NCBI GenBank assembly: GCA_011032825.1
Contig: JAADJZ010000002.1
Span: forward strand, 2,356,001-2,420,000
Direction: 5' to 3'
Length of the DNA: 64,000 bases
Source: Massariosphaeria phaeospora
Taxonomy: Eukaryota > Ascomycota > Dothideomycetes > Pleosporales
A program made the position numbers and the translations under genes. The notes below the pieces were generated by a model. It had not been told where the DNA came from. It searched no databases and worked only from the letters and a program-made list of their open reading frames with translations. Below are positions 1 to 12,694 of this stretch, piece after piece; position 1 is the first letter of the stretch; each line of letters opens with the position of its first letter.

Positions 1-3000
1 ACAGCCTTGCGGCTCCGAGGAGGTTGCCTACTCAGCTCAGGCAAAGCGCAGGGCTTCCAATTGCAACATCAGACCGGAAAAAAACGAGGCCAAGAGCAAG
101 GCAGGAAACCCTGCGTGCCTTCTTGCCAACAGACGACAAGAGAAAAGCCCACTCACCATTAGTATGCCTGTCGATCTCCAGATGCAGAGCGAAGGTCACC
201 GGTAGAACACAGCACAGCCATCAATCAGAGGACATGTTAGATGTTTTCTTCGCACAGCCCCACCTGCAGCTGCGCCCACGTAATCGGAAGACTAAGCCAG
301 ATATAGGGCGCTAAGCGAGGACTCTTGACAGCCTCACCGCGTGGTCTTGAACACAGGTGGTCAAGGTTCAAGGGGACTACAGGTGCTAGAATACGAACCA
401 CTGCACAGAACTGCATGTTGCCTAGTTGTTGAGGCTATCATGGCTGTTAGGTATGTGATAAACAGACAATGCGGATATTGCAGGCATATATACGTTATCT
501 ATCCACCCTACCTTTAACCGTCAACAACCTGTACCCCACGCATCTCCATCCATCTCCGCGCCTTCACACACGCGCTGCGCCCAGGCGCGTTCCTGATCCC
601 ATGTTTCGATGGTATCGACATCGGCGCCGGCACGGTGACGTTCATTTTGGAGCCAGGAGTGGCAGCAGTAGCAGTATCTGTCCATGCAACTGGACTCCTA
701 CCACTGCCTTTTCCCCTGCGGGCAGATGTGGGCTACTTCAGTGCCTTCAGTGCATGCCCTTAAGCCCACGCTGATCCAGCTGAACTCGTCATCCGTCATG
801 TTGCTTCCGCATGCCCGTGTATATCTTCTCAACGACTCCGGTACAGAGCACATCGCTCTTGGGTTGAGTATGGCAAGTCGTTGAAATGAAGAGAAACCAC
901 GACGGCTTGCCCCAGACGATGGTGGTTGTTTATTGCGGGATGGCGTTCGCGTGGAGGGCCAACGGACGAGAGCAATCAAGTTTCGTCGACGACGTGAGGG
1001 CTTGACGAGATGTATGCATGCGGCGGCTGAAGCTGAGGCTAGGAGCGGCGAGACTTCGTGCTGGAGCTGTGCCGCCCAAAATAGTCATACCTGAACTCTT
1101 GCAGCTCGATTCGCTTAAAATCTGAGTATGAAGGAAGCTCGCCGGTCGACGTTCCGCGGAGGTGTCGTGGTGATGAACAGCATCTCCCAGGACACTCCAA
1201 TTGCGCCGCCCCTTTATCAGGCGTTTGAAGTGACCCGTAGACATTGCTAGGATCGTTTTGGCGCTTTGCGTTCGTTGTCAGTGGGGAGAGAAATAGTAGA
1301 GTCGGTGAATAGTATCGGGACAGCGGCACGGCCAGAAGAAAGCGGCGTCGCCTTCCAAGGTTGGTAAGCTAGTCAAGAGCCAGTGCATGAGTCCAAGAGT
1401 CGGTATTTGAGCCGGTTGCAAGCTAAGCCATGCTCATTGAGCAGTTGAGAGCGACTACACGGGTAGGGGGAGACGTAGCACCGCAAGAACGACCCCCGCA
1501 GCCAGCCTCTTCTTGTTCCTCGAAACAAAGTCCCATGTCTGAACCCCCTTCTTTTTTACGCCAGCCCAGGTCCTTGTCAAGAAGTCTGGTGGCCGTGGCC
1601 CCAAGAAGTCTGGTAGCGCTGGTTCGGTCGGCGCGCGCGTCCGGTACCTGGGCCATGAGTGTCGGCGATCCTCTCGGCGGCGGGAGGCGTCGCGGGCGCA
1701 ACGTTCGTCCCAAAATTTCTTAGTATTTCTCCTCTGACGGTCGCGGGAGGGCCTGTTGATACCGACTCGGGCTGCTCGGGTCAGCACATGGACTTGATCG
1801 GAGGTTCAATAGCATACGCCTGTTCTGGGTAGGTTGGGGTAGCCCAGGTCTTTTCTTCTTGATTACGACTTTGACTCGGGAGATATCGTGTGGCTTGGAT
1901 GCTGCGACGCCTGTGAGGAATTAGCCATTGAACATATTGGTTGATGCCGAAAAGTATACTTGGACGAGGAGTGCGAGGCATGGCTCGAACTCATGCAAAT
2001 CTCGCTGAAAATGGGCAGATGGTGCGTGTCTGATAGGCGATGCTCTTAAGTAGTCTAGTGGAACAAAGCCACTCCTATGCTTTCTTTGTTCGTAGTTCCT
2101 CTTCCATACACACCTGTGCGACCGTACGGCAAGGCGATAGAACAACCCTAAACCCTAAAACTCACATAGACAAGGAGTAGTAGGCAGCAGGTACGGGATA
2201 GGGGATAGAAAAGCTGTGGGTTGAAATAGCCGTTCGGCGGGACATGGCGGACCTTGGAATCAAAATAGGCCACTGCCCATGGCTTAATCAAATATGGACG
2301 GCGGAGCTCACAGACACCTGTGAGGGCCTAAGGGACATGGCAAGCAAACAGAGCTACCGATCCTATGCATTATTTGATCCAGGTCTGAGCGTTGGGTTGT
2401 TCGACAGCGTAGCCCCCCCAAGATCAGCCTCACCTTCTACATATGGTTGACTGAGCGATTGTAGTTGGCGTTTCAGCGCGTATTGGCCCCCCACGTCCCG
2501 TCCTAGATTGCGGGAAAGACGTCGCACTGTGGTGAAGTGCGCCCATGGTACATAAGCCGGAAGGAATGTGGTGACGTTCCAGTGGGTCGGTCCGTGTTTC
2601 GAACGCAGGTGGCTATGTGGTGCGGTGCTGGATGAGAAGAGAAACGAGAAATGAAAGCAGAACTGCCGAAGAGAAGAAGCGGACGAGCAAAAGACAGTAG
2701 AGAGTAGAGCACTGTACTGGTAGAAATCACTTTGCACTTGGGTGCGCAGCTCTACAGGGCAACCCCCAATACTTGTAGGCTCGGTGGCCGATTTCGAAGG
2801 TATTTGAGATGAAGTTTGCCCGTATCTCGGCTCTCGGCGCAGTAGCCTCAGGGGCAGTTCGCCACCAATGTAGTCCCAGGTGATGGATAACCCAACGTGA
2901 GTTCCAGCAACCATCCCACAGTCTGCGTGTGCCTCCACTATAGCGTTGGATCACTTTTCAGTATACGGTGCGCCCGCGCCGACGTCAGCACTTGTCGTCC

Positions 3001-4950
3001 GAATCTCCAACGGGCTCGGAGTGTTGCTACGGTGCGTCGCTTGGGTGGAGTTGCAATGGGGCCGCGTCGACGAGCGAGTGCGGAGAGACATGTGGAGGTG
3101 CGGCGATGGGAGAAGGGGAATGCGGAGTTATGAGCGACCTCTGCGGTCGGTGCGAGTTTCGCGCGTTCCGGTGGTGTCTGCAGCGTCAGAGTGAGTGGTA
3201 GCCGGCATGGGATGGGAGCAGCCCGCGAACCACGCCAAGGAGCTACGGCAGAGCCGCAGCCGCAGCCGCATTCGGTTGGCCGTGCGGGGAAACGCTCCTA
3301 TCGTCATGGCCGCCTTGGACAGCGGCGTCATGCTGCTGCCGGGCCTTCTACGGCGACGACAACGACGACCACGCGCGCACGCTGGCTGACTTGAGCTGCA
3401 CCCAAGCCTCGACAACCACGGCCAGCACCGAGCACGACATCGGCCTCACGCCACACACCAGCGGCCCTCGATTCCACCGCCCGCAAGCTCAAGCCTCACC
3501 CCAAGGCCCCAAAGCCCCTCGTCCACCCCAAGGCCCCAAAGCCCCTCGTCCACCCCAAGGCCCCAAAGCCCCTCGTCCACCCCCTGCTCAGCATCTACTT
3601 GGGGACTGTCCGCGGCACCGGCAACCAGCCCGCCCCGTCGCGCGTAATGGCTCGCTGGCACTGGAGCAACGACTTGTGCTGAGCCCGGTTGTGGTGGCAG
3701 AGCAAGGCCCCGTAGCCCCGACGACGCCTGTGAGAACCGCCCAAGGCCATGATGATATCGGAGGGTATATGAGGTATCGGATGGACGGCCGCTGGGCTGT
3801 GCTGTTGCTTCGCACGGGGTTCGAGGTTGAACGGGAACGGGCCCGCGTGGATATGGCGGTTCTAAGGTAGGGCTTGGTTCGTGCGTCTAGAATATTTGGC
3901 GATGTGAAGGGGAAGAAGGGATGCGTGCCTACCGTAATCACAGCGGTGACCCCAAAGAGCCCTGCGTCAATCTGACGGTGAAAGGCAGTTGCACGCAGAG
4001 GGTCTGATTGGAGACTGCCTCTGCTTTCCGCCCAGGACCACATGCCTTCCTCGCGCCATTCCAGCCACATCGCGTCGAGCGTAGGAAGCCAATGTCCTCG
4101 CACCATAGACCGCAACACTAAGGGCCGCCCTTCCACCCCGTATTTCCCACTCCCTGTGGTTGCAACCCAGTGCAGGCGGAGAATGATGTTTCCATATCCG
4201 CCTCATCCATCGTTGTGCCCTTCTCTGCGGCGGGAGTCCACATGGTCGAGATGCCGGCGTTCTCGCGCTGAACTCGATTGAGGCGCCTCTGCCAACCTCA
4301 GCGACAGTGGCCGATGCCTGCCACCGCCATTGGGTGATGGCATATGTCGTATACCGGAGAACGGGTTGCTGGGTCTGCGCGGCTCGTCGGGAGCGTGGGG
4401 GAGGATGGTTGCGCAATGTAAGTAAGATTTGCCTGCAGAGGCTATACCTGGAAGCTTTCAGTCCGGAACAAAAGACACCGGTGATGGATTGAGTGCCTAC
4501 TGTGGTTGTGAAGATAGCCCACACGTCTGGAGGCCAGCAGCGGCGTCGGAGCCGATCCCGATCGGGTGGTGCAGAGGAGCACAGCAGCACGGTAGCACCC
4601 AGCACCACGGCGTTGGAATCTGGCCTGGACAGCAGTGTCCGCACCGAAGACGTCGTGGTCGGGGTCGGGATACTGGGGCTTTCTCTCTGGAGTCGATGCC
4701 AGACGTGGTGGTCTCGCCGTCCACGCACCGGGGGCTGCCAGTGCCAGCTTCCCAAGGCGCGCGGGGTAAATACGCTGGGCTAGGCATAGGGTAGGAAGGC
4801 CAGCACCTGTCGACCCTCTACCTACATCCCACTCTGGGGATGGGCATACGTTAACACTATATTTTTACCAGTTGCTGTCCGCGTTGCTGTCGACTACTCT
4901 CCACCCGGCTAGCCTTCCTTCGCCGGCGATCCGGCCTCTGCACTCGTCAA
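1..4950. other. Intergenic, no convincing gene
   Basis: Both strands were read. Open frames here are short, mutually overlapping and biased towards Arg/Ser/Pro as expected of moderately GC-rich non-coding DNA. The longest, on the minus strand at 3967-4755, has no recognisable domain. The only clear structure is a 27-base tandem repeat at 3499-3579. Exons of an unrecognised gene could be hidden here, but I cannot support one. Confidence 0.5.
3499..3579. repeat. 27-base minisatellite, three copies
   Basis: Three back-to-back identical 27-base units begin CCCCAAGGCCCC at 3499, 3526 and 3553. The unit length is a multiple of three, so one plus-strand frame reads a Pro/Lys/Arg-rich repeat (QGPKAPRPP). 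I see no other sign that this frame is translated. Confidence 0.9.
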
Positions 4951-7900
4951 ATGGCCTCGGCGTTCTTTTCGTCCAATTACCGGCAGTACAAGCAGGACAC
5001 CGAGTACATTGCGGGATGGCTCGCAGAAGGCGCCCAGAAAGCGGGCTACAGGCGGAGCACCGAGCCGCAGCCGCATCAGCAGCAGCTGCGGCAGCCCCAG
5101 CAGCCGCCGACTCGTCTGAAGGGACGAGCGAGGAAAGACGCTCGCAATGCCGCAGCAACCGCACCCGCGCCGGCTGAGGCAGCGACCACATACCGCATCA
5201 GTGTCGGTGAATTTGTGTAGGCAGACCTGTGTGGGCAAGTGGCGTTAGACGACCGCTAACTCCGTCCACCCACCTTTAGGCCCATGGCCGAAACCATTGC
5301 AAACCAGCAACCCAAGGTCGTTGTCCCTGGCGCGCTGAGCAGACTGTTCACCCGTGCAATCAAGGCTCGTCAGAAGGCAGCCGAATGGTTCGGGTCTTCC
5401 CACGAGAACACAATTGTAGACGAGAGCAACCGAACACATGCTCACTTCGTTGATATCCTTCAAAAGGTTGCCGCTATCCTTCGCCCGCTGGTCCCGGAGC
5501 CTGAGCCCCGAAAAGCGACCCAGCAGCGTCCTCACAAGTCGAAGCCATCCGCGACACACAAGCTGTCGAACGTCTTCTCCCATCTTGTTGTGGAAGATAC
5601 ACACGAGCTGGACGACACGCAAGGTGACGAGAACGGCGCCAGTGACACGGCCACCAAGTATGACGAGCCTCTGGAATCACTTCCGCCAGTAAATCCCGTC
5701 GAGATTCACCAAGATGAAACCGAGATCGAAGCCGAATTTTTCTTCGCTGTTCAGTCGTTCATCACTACCGTGCATGATGTTCGCGACATGGTTCAGGAGA
5801 CCTGGTTCGAGTACAAGGATGGAAAGGTCGACAGCATCAAGGCGTCACTCATTGCAAATACAGCCATAGATCTAGTACGCCACGCCGAGTCTGAGTTTGA
5901 CTTGCTTCTCAAACGCCCAACAAAATATCCCGCCCAGACGTTCCCAGTGTGTAAGTCAGGCCCCTGAAAAGCCCGGGCTAAGCACATATACTGATAGGCC
6001 ACTCACCATCCAAAGGGTCATTACCAGCTCTGCTTTTCCTTCATCAGCACCCAGGCTTCGTGGAGCACAACGATATCCTGGAATTCTGCCTCCCTTCTGG
6101 TCTTATGATGCCGAGGTCTCAGAACTGCACCCATGTCTACTGGTGCCTATGGCCTGTTTACTCCGGGCTCAAATATTACTTGGACGCAACTCTACGTGGC
6201 AAGAAACCAAAGACGGATGTTCTTAACGTGTCAAGGTCCGCCTTTGACCCGGTTAATGGCGCACACGAGGATGCCTGGCGCACGATCAAATTAGCAGAGA
6301 AGTTCCGCCACATCACTGTGCAGCATAAATCAGTCGTTTCAATCGATGAGATCACAAGAGGCATGGCGTACATGTTCAAGAGCCGCACCGTGCCAATCTG
6401 GGTGACCTTTGGTATGCAAATTTTGCTTGACGTTCAGGATATATTAGGGCCGTCTCAAGTCGAAGCTCCCTTCCAGGAACTGCACGACTTCTTAGATTAT
6501 CAGATCGCCGCAACCGAGGCCTTGAGGCAGAGCTGGTCTTTGCCCTTCGGGACCGGCGACGTCGAGGGTCCTGATCTCGATTTCATTGCGAGCAGACTGG
6601 AACAGTCCAAGTCGATCTCGGGTGATTCTTGCGATTCCCTGAGGCAAAACCCATTCCGCTGTGGCTTATTTAGATACGACGCTAATGTGCAATTGCGTGA
6701 GTCGTGGCTCGCGCTCGAGTTTCAGACAGCACAGATATGTGTGATGGCTCACCTCTATACTGCGACCAAGTTACTGCACCCAACGGCCCCGAAGTGGCCT
6801 GATATGGAGTTCCTGATCTCTGTGCAGGATCCAGATCGACTTTTCTTCGGAGGCACACCAACAACCTTGGGCGAAAGCCATAGAAAGGCTCGTCTGTTGC
6901 TGGGTCAATCTTCTGTGCATACTACTTTCAACCTGAGAAAGGGAAAGAGGCAACGCAGCGGGAAGCAGTACAAGGATCGATGGATCCGAGATACTAGCGT
7001 GCTTGCGCGTATCTTCAACGAGCGCACCTCGTGGGCCGTTTCCGATGAATCCGTTGACACTCAGGTCAAGCTTCTCAACAACAAACTCCAATCTCCAGCG
7101 GAGCTCACTCGGCTGGCCATAAAGCTAGGCACGACATCAAAATCCCTCGCATTTCATCTACAGAAACGCAGATGGCGCCCATACATTGAGGAACATATGG
7201 ACAACGAGAATGGACCAACCGCGATGCTGCGTGATCTCTCCGTATGGCTTGACGGTGATGCCGTGGACCTACATTTCAGCTGGCAGGCGTTACACGAGCA
7301 GTGCGGGAAGATGTGGAAGCATTTGATACGCTCCTTGCTCGACGATCCAGACTGGGACAGCCGATTAAGCCTCAATCCGGGCTTGGGTGTGTACATCATA
7401 GATTATGCTGCGAAGGATGAGGTAAAATGGGGAAGAACGGCTACTGAAGATCCAAGTTTTGCTAGACCGCTCCGCAAAGCATTCGACGCGATACAGGCAA
7501 CCATCTTGGAGTTGCAAGCCGATAATACAAGTGAACTGGGCGTCTTCGCCGTAGACGATGGGACCAGCGGGTGTAGCGTCAGAGGCGGCGATGTGTGCTT
7601 GACCCGGCTGATGGAAGAAGTCAAAGGCTTCGCGGACATGCAGTTCACCCTCGATAAATCTGACCTGCTCGCCGGCTATGCGAACTGGCCCAAGGACGCC
7701 ATGGCCAGTTCCCGCGTCTTCAAATTCATCGAGCTCGCTATCAAAGCCCGCTACGATGAGATGATGAGTATCTTCCGCAACCAGGCGAGATACTCCTTGG
7801 ATGAGCTTCTCGGCGACGAGTGTGGGATGGGTGACGACTTCGACGGGCACGATGCGTGTGATGCTTGTGCCAACTGTCCGAGATGTCGGCGGAGAGACTT

Positions 7901-7991
7901 TTTGGGTCATCGGTATCCGGGATACTACAAGCCGCAGAGATGGGATGAACACGGGCACAGTTCGGACAGTGATGACGATGGTGGGCTGTAG
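4951..7991 (+). CDS. DUF6604 domain protein, three exons
   Basis: Unknown function; fungal DUF6604 family. Exons 4951-5216, 5280-5950 and 6028-7991 join in frame to about 966 residues. Intron 1 (63 bases, GTAGGC...TTTAG) and intron 2 (77 bases, GTAAGT...CCAG) keep phase. The N-terminus has the family opening (YRQYKQDTEYIAGWLA), then the conserved YRISVGEF segment and a charged stretch. After intron 2 the reading frame carries the HPGFVEHNDILEFC segment. The C-terminus is cysteine-rich (CDACANCPRC) and ends in an acidic Asp/Ser tail. The start at 4951 is chosen because it precedes the family N-terminus. No catalytic motif is visible. The exact acceptor of intron 2 is the least certain point. 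The gene stands alone, with no close neighbour on either side. Confidence 0.85.
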
Positions 7992-9910
7992 GGCTTCGTT
8001 GAACAATATTCACCGCGGCGGAGTGTGTTCTTGTGGAACGAGCGATCACTTCATTATGTATGTGCCGGCTAAAATGTAATTCTACAGACCAATCCTCTTC
8101 TCTTAGCAGCATAATCCAGCGGGCTTTGGCTAGAAAATGTCCAGGCTAGTGATGCAATACTCATGAACATACCATGCGGGGTTGCATCAGGAAGAGACAT
8201 CGTGAAGAAGCCGGCGTTAAATGGGGACTATCTAGTGTTGCCGCTGACCACCGCACTCAGTCCAGCCGTCAACGAAAGGTACTACCTAGTTATACCAGGC
8301 TGAGCTTAATGTGTCGAGGGGGTTGTTGGAAGAGTAGCATTGCAATAGGATGGAGATGGGACTGAACCGAACCGAACCGCCGAGTGGGAGATTCATGGTG
8401 ATATCTCAAGGGAAACACTTGTGGGCGCGGTATTGGGTAGTGGTTTGATGATCGTGACTTATCGCTATCGTGAAGACGCAAATCTACATGCTGATTGGGA
8501 GGGGCTGTCGGGCTGGGCTGGGCCACGTACTAAACTATGCCTTCACTTCCAATGCCTGAACGTTAGGCTGCCCGATCAGTGTTTGTTGCAAATGTAGCGT
8601 ACTCCAGCGCCTTGAATAGCGGCCCATTCCCACTGCCGCTATCATCCACGACGCGGTGGGCGTGAGTTTGCCAGAGCCGATTATGAAGGAGAGCGTTTTG
8701 GCTGCTGTAGCGTGAAGAATGGAAGTCATGGGCTGGTGAGATGGGTGAAATGAGATGAAACTGCTGTGGTTATCTATTTGGGCAGGGTATGGAGGCCGAT
8801 TGCGGTTAAAGCTGCCGCTACAGTAACGGAGCTGAATCAGCCTTTTCCGACATCGTTCGTCGTCCAGAACTTCCTCCTTGCACCGTCTCGCACACTCCCC
8901 ACTTCCCATCATGTCCACTTTCGACGACTGCTTAACCCTCACCTATTATTTGACCGGGCGTTGTCTACACCACGATGGATGGACTTAAGACCGTGTGGGT
9001 GTGACAAGGTCGGCGAAACTTTTCTCTTCCATGAGTACGCCTACATATGCTCTGGAGTGGGTTGGGGGATGGCCTTTTCCGCCCGAGGAAACCTCCCCGA
9101 CGAGTATTTGTGAGATGATGACATAGAAACCATACTGATGGACGCCCTCCATTGACTTGTTCCTGCTCGCGCCTTGCCGTGGTGAAACATCGCCGTCGGG
9201 GTTGACGACCAGTGTATGATCGATGGCGACCATTGGCCAGCTTTCGTTCGAACAGAAATACATCCGTAGTGTTCGCAGATGTTTTACGGCTATCCTCGAA
9301 GGTGCCATGGCGTGGCTGACTTCCTCAGTTTTATCTGGCCCGACTCCGCGCGCGTTCTCGACTGGGAAGAGGGGAGACGTCTTATGCTCATGAGGATATC
9401 GTGAGCAACACAGGAAATCAATCCCAGACGAGCGAGCACGCGCCGGACTGGTAGAGTGGATGATAAGGCTGCGCGCTGGTAGGCTTCAGCATCAAAGACA
9501 CAACACAACCGAACCCTCCCCGAACCATGGCCTGCACAAGAGCTGTCGATGTTCATAATCTCACCAGTTAGACATCGCTATCACCTGGGAGAACAGTCGA
9601 AGCCTCACTTGTCTGTACCCTCACTCTTTCCCGGACAGCTTGGTTGAGCTTGAGTGCTTGCTCGCATGTGTCCCGCCTTGGTCTAAACTTACTACACCTC
9701 CTCCACGCCCCTCGCGGGTTCTAGGTTGAGTATATTCTCGCCTTCCGCACATCTCCCCACTGTCTCTGAAGTCTTACCCAAGGTAATACTTTTGATTTGT
9801 TAGGCCAGACTACCTGCACAGTTTTTACGATTCGAAGAGCTTTACTCGTAGCTACTACGACACTGGACAATCTCACTTGTCGCCCCACTTCACCACTGCG
9901 CAGAGTTCCG
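7992..9910. other. Intergenic
   Basis: No gene is supported. Short minus-strand frames around 8535-8728 look faintly protein-like in two different frames, which could be a worn relic, but neither has a recognisable domain. Confidence 0.5.
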
Positions 9911-9916
9911 ACGCCG

Positions 9917-9923
9917 TATAAAG
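9917..9923 (+). promoter_or_regulatory. TATA box of the DUF7587-type gene
   Basis: TATAAAG lies about 90 bases upstream of the ATG at 10008, followed by a pyrimidine-rich leader. Position and sequence fit a fungal core promoter. Confidence 0.5.
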
Positions 9924-10007
9924 GGCCTTCCTCGTCTGTTCCTCCCAACCACCTCCACATCTAATACACCTGCTTGAGCGCCAGGAGTTTCACCAATCGA
10001 CGACCAT

Positions 10008-11652
10008 ATGACGACAATGGCCTCGGAAGCCGGAGATGTCGCCGCCCCTTTGGGTGAAGACTCTCCATTGCATCCTAGCCCGACGAATGCAACAATCGAA
10101 AAGAAGAAGGCCGAGGATCGAATTACTAAAGAAAGTAAGTCACTCCTACACCTGCCACCAATCGAAGTATCTTACGTATGTTTAGTGCAGATGCTTCCGA
10201 CCGCACAAGAGATCCACGGTTCTATTCCGTCCAAGGGCATTAGCATAGCGGAGCTTGTTTCAAAATACGAGACGAGACTTACCGAATCTAACGTAAACCT
10301 CTTTACGCAGCTTATAAGAGCCGTCGCAGAATTCAGCACGAAAACATGGGTGACTCCGCTTCCTGAAATGCCATCATAAAAATATGTGCAAGAGTTCACC
10401 AGTCAAGCCAGAAATTTTGGTATATTTGTACCAACAACGCAGCGGGACAAGAAGCAAAAGATTACTTCTGTTCTCCTCGACCCGATCCAAATGTAAGCCA
10501 AGACTCTCGCTTTTGTGACCAATACTAACCTTTAGAAGAACCTTTGACGAGACATCAGAACTGATTCGTGCTATGACCAAGCGCCTTCCACCCTCGTTAT
10601 ACCGTGTCTTCTACGAGACTTCAGCTACTCTCTGTAGTTATGTCAACGAGCATACCCATCCCGAACATCGAGACAGCCGGAGTCTGAAGATTGCTAGCGA
10701 AAACGCATTTCAGGCAATTGGTCCCTTCAATTCTCTAACCGCCAATCTGACCCGGCAACGAATCGAGCGCCATTTGGGTTGGAACATAAAGAAGGACCCA
10801 TCGTCATACATCTCTGCATTCAACGCCATTGGTAAGTATAAATGGAACATATAGTTGGGTTGGAGCTAATGAATCCAAGAAGATGCAGAGAGGCGAGCTG
10901 GGTTCCACTTCAAGAAAAGCGGACGCATCGGATGGAGACTCTCCGTCGCCGAGATTAGGGCAACGGATCTCGTCCCCGCTACCATAAGAGCAAAGTTGGA
11001 GGAGACTATAAAGACTTTCAATGATCAAGGTACATTTGCCGACCAAGAGAAAATCACACGAAATGTCGAAATTCCGATATGGGTACGCGCCACGGCCGTT
11101 CCCCAAGACCGGTCATCAATTTCAGAGCAACAATTATCAGACTCCGGCGCAGACATCTGGCTGTCGATAACGGAGCTTCGCATCTCGGACCTCCAACTTT
11201 CCTCAAAGAAAGGTCATGACTATGAATGGCTTGCTTTCGGGCGAATTCCCAAGTCCTGCATCGTGAAGGTAATGCCTTTTGATGGTGAGACATTACATAA
11301 GACGGAAGGGCCCAAAAAGATACGCAGTGGGGGTGGGAACCTTCCCTGGAGTTTGATTGGTCTACTTCGACCTGGTATCTCGACCAGAATGAACCACGCA
11401 GGAGCCATGGTCAATCTACCAGCAAATCGAAAAAAGGTCGAGTTGGGAAGGACAGACAGGACAACGACGACGGACTGGAGGCGCGCAGGAACAAACGACA
11501 AAAGCTCAACGACAATCAACAAGAGCCGTCATCTAGTTCGCCGAAATCAGGTGGAGGTTGCTGCACGCGTTGTGGTTTCGCATGTCCCAAATGCGAGGAG
11601 GACAAGTCGTCGCCGGCGTCTTGTGTCTAGGAGTATCATGCCATACATATGA
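10008..11652 (+). CDS. DUF7587-type fungal protein, five exons
   Basis: Function unknown. The central and C-terminal exons show the DUF7587 pattern: an LYRVF opening, a HLGW segment, then SYISAF and an EDAERRAG helix, an EIRATDLVP strand, and a YEWLAFGRIP close. The N-terminal exons hold an IPSKGISIAELV segment, which resembles a winged-helix module. Best model: exons 10008-10134, 10186-10349, 10395-10492, 10536-10831 and 10880-11652, giving 485 residues. Introns are 51, 45, 43 and 48 bases. The 45-base intron (donor GTGACT at 10350) is needed to remove an in-frame TAA at 10377; phase is kept, and the neighbouring 43 and 48 base introns show that such lengths are used here. Without it the gene is broken. 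The C-terminus is very basic and may be nuclear. Confidence 0.7.
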
Positions 11653-11690
11653 GTATTCCGGGGGCCTTCTTACTACGCTTGCTCAGGAAT

Positions 11691-11710
11691 GGATTAAGCA
11701 GTCTTAATCC
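11691..11710. other. Perfect hairpin after the DUF7587-type gene
   Basis: GGATTAAG, a four-base loop and CTTAATCC form an eight-pair stem 39 bases past the stop. It could be a 3' end structure or chance. The following 480 bases hold nothing I can name. Confidence 0.4.
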
Positions 11711-12189
11711 GTGGTCTGGATACGTGATCTGGTCACAGTGCAGCTAAAAGTTTGGACTTTGGGGGTATCAATTGCAATTTCCTATAGTTTTCTAGCACAT
11801 ATAGCATGGGGTAGACGATGATGCCCGAGAGAGCTCAGATCTACGCTCGAAATAGTGACTGAATACTTCTCGTTGCTACTGTTCCAGGCTCGCGTTTGCT
11901 TCTCAGTAGAAGATTTTAACATGGAATCACTTGCAATCGCGGGCAACTCTACTGTTACACTCCTGTGGTTTGAATCAGTTGCATACTTGAGCTTACTGCC
12001 GGTTGAACTCAGGCACCTTCCTGTCAAAGTAAGCTGTTTCCAGAGTTGATTACACCCCTCCGCAACTAGCACGTTGTAGAAGGTAGAAGCACCAACCTTT
12101 TGTCGCCGTACTGCAAACTAATCAATCAACAAAACTACCAGCAATATATAAGGGCAAGCAGGTAGCCGGAGTAGAAATGTATCCCTTTG

Positions 12190-12694
12190 TCTCATACTAC
12201 TCGACATCATGCTACCAAGACGAGACTCATTCAGCCTAGTGTGTATCACGCGGCAGAAGAGTTGGCCAACAACATGCTCAGAAGCTGGAGATGCTATGGA
12301 AACAGTCAGATCAACGAACCTACATGATTTCTCGAGACGTTAGCCCCGAACAGAAGAGCCGTACCTCGGGCTCGCAGATAACCCCGGCATTGTCGCATGG
12401 ACCAAGCCTAAACCCGACCTGACTCGTTTCCATCCTCGTCAGGACTTCCCTTCTGATCGCTCACCACAACTCTCCACGGTACTAGTCCCACGCTGCGATG
12501 CCGTAGACCAAGCATGCCAGTACGCGAGCATTACTTCCTATCTGGTGCAGCACCTCAACGATAGCGATGTCCGTGCGGACTACGTTGTGTTTTGGACGCG
12601 TGGTGACGGGGTGAGGTCGGAGTGGCAGATGTTTCTTGATGCGTTGGCGGCGTGCAATATGGGGGGCACAGCTGTGTGTTGCAGTGTGGTGTGA
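12190..12694 (+). pseudogene. Decayed coding region, unidentified
   Basis: Protein-like sequence runs through three frames in succession: first a stretch with the motif HAAEELANNM (about 12248-12277), then from 12279 QKLEMLWKQ to MISRDVSPEQK, then from 12344 to the stop at 12694 a longer piece containing NPGIVAWTKPKPDLTRF and ADYVVFWTRG. No single splice model joins them, so small indels are the simplest explanation. A TATATAAGG at about 12145 may be the old promoter. I do not recognise the family. Confidence 0.4.

Noticed and set aside
2146..2160. CCCTAAACCCTAAAA, telomere-like
   Set aside because: Only two units, of the TTTAGGG type and not the fungal TTAGGG; internal position with no other subtelomeric mark. 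Probably chance.
3967..4755. 262-residue minus-strand frame
   Set aside because: Composition is Arg/Pro/Ser noise, there is no start context or domain, and other frames on both strands are equally open.
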